From positions 15,576 to 22,175 of the forward strand of contig MHFC01000121.1 in assembly GCA_001804025.1 (NCBI GenBank): a stretch of DNA of 6,600 nucleotides, given 5' to 3'. The DNA is from Omnitrophica bacterium GWA2_52_8. GTDB lineage: Bacteria; Omnitrophota; Omnitrophia; Omnitrophales; Aquincolibacteriaceae. The position numbers and the translations under genes are program-made. Position 1 is the first letter of the stretch, and the number at the start of each line of letters is the position of its first letter. Shown piece after piece: positions 1 through 4,647 of the stretch. The notes beneath the pieces were generated by a model. The model ran no database searches. It saw only the letters and a list, made by a program, of their open reading frames with translations, and had not been told where the DNA came from.

Positions 1-1
1 C

Positions 2-448
2 TTGAACTATCTCAATAATATTCTCGCAAAAATCGAGGCTAAAAATTCCGGCTGCATGGAAGCTCTTATGCTCAATCACCAGGGCTATGTCGTCGAATGC
101 ACCGGCGACAATATTTTTATGGTCCGCAAAAACGGGGCGGCCGGACGCAAACCCTTGCTTTTGACTCCGCCCGTGTATTTGGGGGCACTTCGCGGAATTA
201 CGCGGCAGGCCATTTTGGACATCGCAGCCGGGAAGAAGCTCGCTTCTGAAGAGCGTGTCCTCACACGTCATGACTTGTTTAATGCGGACGAGGTTTTTTT
301 GACGGGGACCGCGGCTGAGGTCATACCGGTTGTGGCCATTGACGGCCGCGTCATCGGAAGCGGAAAACCGGGGCCTGCAACAAAGCTTTTACTTAATGCT
401 TTTCATCAATCCACGAAAACCGACGGTGTGCGCTATCAGTTACGTTAA
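2..448 (+). CDS. ilvE: Branched-chain amino acid aminotransferase, C-terminal part (5' end outside window)
   Basis: This is the C-terminal 148 residues of a class IV (fold-type IV) PLP-dependent aminotransferase, most likely the branched-chain enzyme. That enzyme interconverts Leu, Ile and Val with their 2-oxo acids using glutamate/2-oxoglutarate in the cytoplasm. The frame is open to the window edge and its first codon (TTG) lies inside a conserved stretch (NYLNNILAK), so it is a truncated gene and not a TTG start. Visible family motifs, numbered from the window edge, are ECTGDNIF (32-39, with the Glu that contacts the PLP ring nitrogen in the family), LRGITR (63-68) and TGTAAEVIPV (101-110, phosphate-binding loop). 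The PLP-binding Lys would lie upstream of the window. The family is about 290-310 aa, so roughly half is present. The gene ends with TAA, 30 nt before mcsA, with no terminator between, so co-transcription is plausible. D-amino-acid aminotransferase or aminodeoxychorismate lyase are less likely alternatives, because the TGTAAEVIPV form is typical of branched-chain enzymes. Confidence 0.9.
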   Translation: MNYLNNILAKIEAKNSGCMEALMLNHQGYVVECTGDNIFMVRKNGAAGRKPLLLTPPVYLGALRGITRQAILDIAAGKKLASEERVLTRHDLFNADEVFLTGTAAEVIPVVAIDGRVIGSGKPGPATKLLLNAFHQSTKTDGVRYQLR

Positions 449-478
449 CCGGGAAAGTCTTTTTTAGGACGATTTCTT

Positions 479-997
479 ATGATCTGCACTTCCTGCGGAG
501 TTGAAGAGGCAACGATTCATTTAACCGAAATTAATAATAATCAAATGATGGAAATCCATCTTTGTGAAAAGTGTGCGCAGGAAAAAGGGACCGAATTCAA
601 GACGCATTTTAGTATCGGCGACATTTTAAGCGGTTTTATTGACCTGGAAGACGCGGCTACGGCCGGGCGAAAAAAACAGGCTTTGGTTTGCGCGGAATGC
701 GGCAGCACTTACGAACAATTCACAAAGTCAGGCCGCCTCGGATGCGCATCCTGTTATACGGCATTCTCCAAGCTTTTATTGCCGCTGATTAAACGGGTCC
801 AGCGTTCTGTCCAGCACTGCGGTAAAAGTCCCGAAATCGCCGGAGACAAGAAGGGTTCTTCCATTCAAAGCCTCAGGCAGCTGCGCGAAAAGCTCCAGAA
901 GATGGTTGCCGGCGAAGAATTCGAAAAGGCGGCGCAGCTGCGCGATGAAATAAAAAAAATCGAAGACAAAAAAAAGAAAAAAGATTCCAATGAGTAA
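479..997 (+). CDS. mcsA: McsA, zinc-binding activator of the protein-arginine kinase
   Basis: The product is a 172-aa UvrB/UvrC-motif protein of the McsA family (B. subtilis McsA is about 185 aa). In Firmicutes McsA binds metal, activates the kinase McsB and takes part in the stress control of ClpC. Four CxxC pairs are visible: C3/C6, C29/C32, C71/C74 and C89/C92, consistent with two zinc sites. An HCGKSP stretch (113-118) follows, matching the HxGKxP-type segment of the family. A UVR motif fills about 130-163 (FEKAAQLRDE core at 148-157), then a Lys-rich tail. The ATG at 479 is chosen because the first CxxC sits right behind it, as in the family, and because AGGA at 466-469 lies 9 nt upstream. 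Translation ends inside mcsB: the mcsB ATG at 990 overlaps the last 8 nt. No promoter is evident in the 30-nt gap upstream, so transcription probably comes from further upstream, through ilvE. Confidence 0.93.
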   Translation: MICTSCGVEEATIHLTEINNNQMMEIHLCEKCAQEKGTEFKTHFSIGDILSGFIDLEDAATAGRKKQALVCAECGSTYEQFTKSGRLGCASCYTAFSKLLLPLIKRVQRSVQHCGKSPEIAGDKKGSSIQSLRQLREKLQKMVAGEEFEKAAQLRDEIKKIEDKKKKKDSNE

Positions 998-2054
998 AGT
1001 TGATGTTTTTTTAGACCATACCGCCGAGTGGTTGCGGGGCGGTGATGCCGACAGCAATATTGTCGTCAGTTCGAGGATCCGGCTGGCCCGCAATATCGAA
1101 GGCTATCCGTTCATTCAGCGGCTCAAAGATGATGACCGGAAAGAAATCATACGGCTCGTGAGCGAAGCGCTTCAGAAAATATCGCAAACACGGGACCTCT
1201 ATTACCTGCAAAAGGCGGACATGTCCGACCTGGACCTGCTTTTTCTCGTGGAGCGCCATTTAATCAGCCGGGAACATGCCGCCGAACAGGCTGAGAAAGC
1301 CGTTGCGATCTCACCCAATGAGGTCATGAGCATGATGGTTTTGGAAGAGGATCATTTACGCATTCAGGCATTTCAATCCGGATTTCAGCTCATGGAAACC
1401 TGGAGGATTATCAACCAGATTGACGCGGAGCTCCAAAAGCGAATGCAGTTTTCTTTCGATCCCGTATTGGGATACTTGACGGCATGCCCGACAAATGTCG
1501 GGACAGGAATGCGCGCTTCCTGTATGCTGCATTTGCCGAGTTTAGTGCTGACCAAGCAAGTGCATAAGGTTTTACAGGCGCTTTCCAAATTGAACCTTGC
1601 GGCGCGCGGGCTCTACGGGGAAGGGACCCAGGCGACCGGTAATTTTTTTCAGATCTCGAATCAAATGACGCTCGGGCAGCCCGAAGAGGAGATGATCGAC
1701 AATCTCGTTTCCGTGATTCGTCAAATTATCGAACATGAAAAAGAAGCGCAGGTTTATCTTAAAGAGCAAAAGCAGCAAAAGTTTTTGGATCAGGTATGGC
1801 GGGCGCTGGGAACTTTGAAGTCGGCACGGATTATTTCATCGGTCGAAGCGATGCAGCTACTGTCGCTGACGCAGCTCGGCATACAGACCGGTGTGATTCA
1901 GTCGCAGATCAGCCGCCAGGATTTATTTGCGCTATTTTTATTGATTCAGCCGGCGCATTTGCAGAAGTTGGCGGGAAAGCCGCTCAGCTCGGCGGAGAGG
2001 GACTTGTATCGTGCCGATCTTGTCCGGGAGAGGCTCCGGAAACTGAGCCTATAA
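990..2054 (+). CDS. mcsB: McsB, protein-arginine kinase
   Basis: The product is a 354-aa ATP:guanido phosphotransferase-type enzyme (B. subtilis McsB is 363 aa) that phosphorylates arginine side chains in proteins, marking them for ClpC-ClpP. Motifs in order are SSRIRLARN (27-35, nucleotide-binding arginines), EEDHLRIQ (119-126, conserved acidic pair), CPTNVGTGMRAS (166-177, the signature with the active-site Cys) and GEG (210-212, second catalytic Glu region). RDLYRA (337-342) fits the RDxxRA motif that forms the allosteric phosphoarginine site of bacterial McsB and sets it apart from metabolic creatine/arginine kinases. No inactivating change is visible. The ATG at 990 overlaps mcsA by 8 nt and has only an A-rich stretch upstream, not a Shine-Dalgarno, so translation is probably coupled to mcsA termination. 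The N-terminus fits family length. The stop TAA at 2052-2054 lies 18 nt before a TATAAT that may start a separate clpC transcript. Confidence 0.95.
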   Translation: MSKVDVFLDHTAEWLRGGDADSNIVVSSRIRLARNIEGYPFIQRLKDDDRKEIIRLVSEALQKISQTRDLYYLQKADMSDLDLLFLVERHLISREHAAEQAEKAVAISPNEVMSMMVLEEDHLRIQAFQSGFQLMETWRIINQIDAELQKRMQFSFDPVLGYLTACPTNVGTGMRASCMLHLPSLVLTKQVHKVLQALSKLNLAARGLYGEGTQATGNFFQISNQMTLGQPEEEMIDNLVSVIRQIIEHEKEAQVYLKEQKQQKFLDQVWRALGTLKSARIISSVEAMQLLSLTQLGIQTGVIQSQISRQDLFALFLLIQPAHLQKLAGKPLSSAERDLYRADLVRERLRKLSL

Positions 2055-2071
2055 AGAGCTAATAATTCGGG

Positions 2072-2077
2072 TATAAT
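2072..2077 (+). promoter_or_regulatory. Candidate -10 box (TATAAT) upstream of clpC
   Basis: A perfect TATAAT lies 18 nt after the mcsB stop in the 101-nt gap before clpC. With 16-18 nt spacing the -35 position falls on the end of mcsB (around 2048-2055), which does not resemble TTGACA, and there is no extended -10 TG. If it is used, the transcript would start near 2083-2085 and carry a leader of about 70 nt before clpC. The match is to a consensus hexamer only. An activator or an alternative -35 would be needed to make it a strong promoter. Confidence 0.4.
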
Positions 2078-2090
2078 GACCGATATATGG

Positions 2091-2116
2091 AGACAGTGTT
2101 TCAGGCTGTTTTTTTT
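2091..2116 (+). other. Weak hairpin followed by a T-run in the mcsB-clpC gap (possible attenuator or weak terminator)
   Basis: Bases 2091-2097 can pair with 2105-2111 around a 7-nt loop. The stem includes two G-U wobbles and only two G-C pairs, and the eight Ts at 2109-2116 overlap its 3' arm and run beyond it. The layout resembles an intrinsic terminator but the stem is weak. Position matters here: it is after the mcsB stop and after the candidate TATAAT, so it could trim mcsAB transcripts or attenuate clpC. It may also be an incidental T-rich stretch. Confidence 0.2.
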
Positions 2117-2125
2117 ACGTTTTTA

Positions 2126-2137
2126 TAAACCGGTTTA
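2126..2137. promoter_or_regulatory. 12-bp perfect palindrome in the clpC leader (candidate operator)
   Basis: TAAACCGGTTTA is a perfect two-fold palindrome, ending 9 nt before the clpC Shine-Dalgarno and downstream of the candidate TATAAT. A dimeric repressor bound here would block elongation or initiation of clpC. It is not a CtsR site (direct GGTCAAA heptads) nor a CIRCE/HrcA site (TTAGCACTC inverted repeat). The regulator is unknown, and function is inferred only from symmetry and position. Confidence 0.3.
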
Positions 2138-2146
2138 CGGGCCTAT

Positions 2147-2153
2147 GAGGGGG
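2147..2153 (+). promoter_or_regulatory. Ribosome-binding site of clpC
   Basis: GAGGGGG precedes two adjacent in-frame start codons, GTG (2156) and ATG (2159). Measured from the end of GAGG (2150), the spacing is 5 nt to GTG and 8 nt to ATG. Both are workable, so the site fixes the start to within one codon. Confidence 0.6.
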
Positions 2154-2155
2154 TT

Positions 2156-4630
2156 GTGATGTTCGATCGTTTTACGGAAAGAGCGCGAAAAGTCATTATT
2201 CTGGCGAAAGAGGAAGCCAAGCGGTTCAACCACGATTACATTGGAACGGAGCATATCCTCCTTGGTTTGATCAAGGAAGGAGAAAGCGTTGCTGCAGCGG
2301 TGCTCCAGAATTTAGGACTGTCCCTGGACACGATCCGGCTTGAGGTCGAGAAACTTGTCCAATTCGGCCCCAGCACGATTGTTTCGGGGGACATTCCGTT
2401 TACGCCGAAAGCCAAAAAAGTCATAGAGCTCGCTATGGATGAAGCGCGGCGGCTTGGGCACAATTATATCGGAACCGAGCATTTACTGCTCGGATTGATT
2501 AAAGAAGGCGAAGGCGTTGCAAGTCATGTTTTGATGAATGTCGGGTTGGATCTCAATAAAGTCCGGGCCGAGGTAATCAAACTTTTGGGGTCCTCGACTC
2601 CGGGGGCTTCAGCCGGAGGGACGACGGGCGGAGGCGGCGGGGGTGCTCCTGCGGTCGGGTCCGGCAGCCGTTCCAAGACCAAGACACCGGCATTGGATTC
2701 TTTTGGACGTGATTTGTCAACGCTTGCCAGAGAAGGAAAACTGGACCCGGTTGTAGGGCGCCAGGACGAAATCGAACGGGTCATTCAAATCCTGGCCCGC
2801 CGTACTAAAAATAATCCGGTGCTGCTTGGCGAGGCCGGCGTCGGAAAAACGGCGATCGTTGAGGGGCTCGCTCAGCGGATTGTTTCCGGAGACGTTCCGG
2901 AAATTCTCATGGACAAACGGATTGTGGTTCTGGATTTGGCGCTGATGGTGGCCGGGACCAAATACCGTGGACAATTTGAAGAACGCATTAAAGCCGTTAT
3001 GGATGAGATCCGCAGGTCGGATAACGTCATGATTTTTATTGATGAAATCCACACGCTTGTCGGCGCCGGCGGTGCCGAAGGCGCCATTGATGCCTCCAAT
3101 ATTTTAAAACCGGCGCTTTCGCGCGGAGAACTTCAGTGTATCGGAGCAAGCACGCTGGACGAATACCGCAAATATATTGAAAAAGATGCCGCTTTGGCCC
3201 GCCGCTTTCAGACCGTGATGGTGGACCCGCCGTCGGTGGACGAGGCCATTCAAATTCTGCGCGGCTTGCGGGACAAATACGAAGCCCATCACCGCGTGAA
3301 GATATCCGACAATGCCATTGAACAATCCGTGAGGCTTTCAGAGCGGTATATCACCGGCCGGTTTCTTCCCGACAAAGCGATTGATTTGATTGACGAAGCC
3401 GCTTCCCGCGCCCGTTTGTCGGTCACGACGCTTCCGAAAGATCTGAAAAAGATCGAAGTCAAGATCGAGGCCCTGAAGCGCGAGAAAGAAGAGTCGATTA
3501 AAGGCCAGGACTTTGAAAAAGCGGCCAAGCTTCGCGATGAAGAGAGAAAAGCAAAGGAAGAGCTGTCCAATTTAAAGAAGCACTGGAAAGAATCAAAATC
3601 CGAAGTCGAAGTTCAAGTGACGGACGAAGACATTGCGCACATCGTGTCAAAGTGGACGGGTGTGCCGCTTGCGCGTCTTGAAGAAAAGGAAACGGCCCGC
3701 CTTTTGAGGATGGAAAACGAGCTGCACCGGCAGGTGATCGGTCAGGATGAGGCCATCCGGGCGATTTCTCATGCGGTGCGCCGGTCGCGTTCCGGCCTGC
3801 GCAATCCAAGACGCCCGATCGGAACCTTTATTTTTCTCGGCCCGACGGGCGTCGGGAAAACGCTGCTGGCACGGGCGCTCGCCGATTTTATGTTCGGAGA
3901 TCCGGACGCCATGGTGGTGGTCGATTGCTCCGAATACGGCGAAAAATTCAATGTGTCGCGGCTGGTCGGAGCACCTCCGGGATATGTCGGGTATGAAGAA
4001 GGGGGGCAGTTGACCGAAAAAGTGCGCCGCCGTCCCTATACGGTTGTTTTATTTGATGAAATTGAAAAGGCGCATCCGGACGTATTTAATGTCCTCCTTC
4101 AATTAATGGAGGAAGGCCGGCTGACAGATTCTTTCGGACGCAAAGTCGACTTTAGAAACACCATCGTCATTATGACGTCGAACGTCGGCGCGGATTTTGT
4201 CCGGCAGCAAAAAGACATGGGATTCAAGCAGAATGCTGACGATCTGAATTATGACTCACTCAAGCAGAAATTGTTGGATGAAACGAAGAAGGTTTTCCGC
4301 CCGGAGTTTTTAAACCGTGTGGATGACATCATTGTTTTTCATCCTCTGTCCCGCCAGGATCTGGAACAGATTGTGGAGATTGAACTCCTCGACGTCATCC
4401 GCCGTTTGAAAGATAAGAACGTGGATCTTGAGCTTTCCCCCGAAGTGCTGAAATTTTTGATCGACAAAGGGTATGATCCCGTTTTTGGGGCGCGGCCGCT
4501 CAAGCGCACGGTTCAGCGGTATATCGAAAACGTGCTTGCTGAAGATATTCTTTCTGGTAAATTCAAAGAGGGAGATAAAATCAAAGCCGTTCTCCGGGGC
4601 GAATCGATCCAGTTTGAAAAATCTTCCTGA
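2156..4630 (+). CDS. clpC: ClpC, AAA+ unfoldase subunit of the Clp protease
   Basis: This 824-aa HSP100 ATPase unfolds substrates and feeds them to ClpP. Two Clp_N repeats (about 5-54 and 82-130) each carry IGTEH. Glu32 and Glu108 there match the Glu residues that bind phosphoarginine in B. subtilis ClpC. A Gly-rich linker (about 146-176) with six consecutive glycines leads to AAA domain 1: Walker A GEAGVGKT (225-232), Walker B Asp296/Glu297, Arg349/Arg350. A middle domain with a UVR-like segment (FEKAAKLRDE, 453-462) identifies ClpC rather than ClpA or ClpB. AAA domain 2 has Walker A GPTGVGKT (562-569), Walker B Asp634/Glu635, the ClpP-docking tripeptide MGF (688-690) and sensor-2 GAR (778-780). 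All ATPase residues look intact. Numbering uses GTG 2156, which matches the MMF start of B. subtilis ClpC; ATG 2159 is equally possible and would drop one residue. It follows mcsB by 101 nt holding a possible promoter and operator, and lies 17 nt before the next gene. Confidence 0.97.
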   Translation: MMFDRFTERARKVIILAKEEAKRFNHDYIGTEHILLGLIKEGESVAAAVLQNLGLSLDTIRLEVEKLVQFGPSTIVSGDIPFTPKAKKVIELAMDEARRLGHNYIGTEHLLLGLIKEGEGVASHVLMNVGLDLNKVRAEVIKLLGSSTPGASAGGTTGGGGGGAPAVGSGSRSKTKTPALDSFGRDLSTLAREGKLDPVVGRQDEIERVIQILARRTKNNPVLLGEAGVGKTAIVEGLAQRIVSGDVPEILMDKRIVVLDLALMVAGTKYRGQFEERIKAVMDEIRRSDNVMIFIDEIHTLVGAGGAEGAIDASNILKPALSRGELQCIGASTLDEYRKYIEKDAALARRFQTVMVDPPSVDEAIQILRGLRDKYEAHHRVKISDNAIEQSVRLSERYITGRFLPDKAIDLIDEAASRARLSVTTLPKDLKKIEVKIEALKREKEESIKGQDFEKAAKLRDEERKAKEELSNLKKHWKESKSEVEVQVTDEDIAHIVSKWTGVPLARLEEKETARLLRMENELHRQVIGQDEAIRAISHAVRRSRSGLRNPRRPIGTFIFLGPTGVGKTLLARALADFMFGDPDAMVVVDCSEYGEKFNVSRLVGAPPGYVGYEEGGQLTEKVRRRPYTVVLFDEIEKAHPDVFNVLLQLMEEGRLTDSFGRKVDFRNTIVIMTSNVGADFVRQQKDMGFKQNADDLNYDSLKQKLLDETKKVFRPEFLNRVDDIIVFHPLSRQDLEQIVEIELLDVIRRLKDKNVDLELSPEVLKFLIDKGYDPVFGARPLKRTVQRYIENVLAEDILSGKFKEGDKIKAVLRGESIQFEKSS

Positions 4631-4647
4631 AGTGAGGGAAGGACATT

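Noticed and set aside
977..983. A AAA AAG heptamer as a programmed -1 frameshift site at the end of mcsA
   Set aside because: The mcsA reading frame splits the heptamer as AAA AAA G, not A AAA AAG, and reaching mcsB would need a +1 shift rather than -1.
776..1093. Minus-strand 105-codon open frame across the mcsA-mcsB junction
   Set aside because: It lies antisense to two well-recognised genes, has no recognisable motif, and its composition follows from the reverse complement of Lys/Glu-rich coding sequence.
1796..2062. Plus-strand 88-codon open frame inside the 3' end of mcsB
   Set aside because: It is in an alternative frame of conserved mcsB coding sequence, with no family resemblance and no ribosome-binding site.
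2124..2129. Second -10 box (TATAAA) before clpC
   Set aside because: It has no acceptable -35 at 16-18 nt (sequence around 2100-2107) and overlaps the palindrome; the TATAAT at 2072 is the better candidate.
2055..2155. CtsR box or CIRCE element before clpC
   Set aside because: I looked for GGTCAAA heptad direct repeats and the TTAGCACTC/GAGTGCTAA inverted repeat; neither is present here or in the 30-nt gap before mcsA.
2145..2159. Four-codon mini-ORF (ATG AGG GGG TTG TGA) overlapping the clpC start
   Set aside because: Its ATG merges into the clpC Shine-Dalgarno and it has no ribosome-binding site of its own; most likely chance.
3747..4013. Plus-strand 88-codon open frame within clpC
   Set aside because: It is a frame shadow over the second Walker A region of clpC, which is fully conserved in its own frame.
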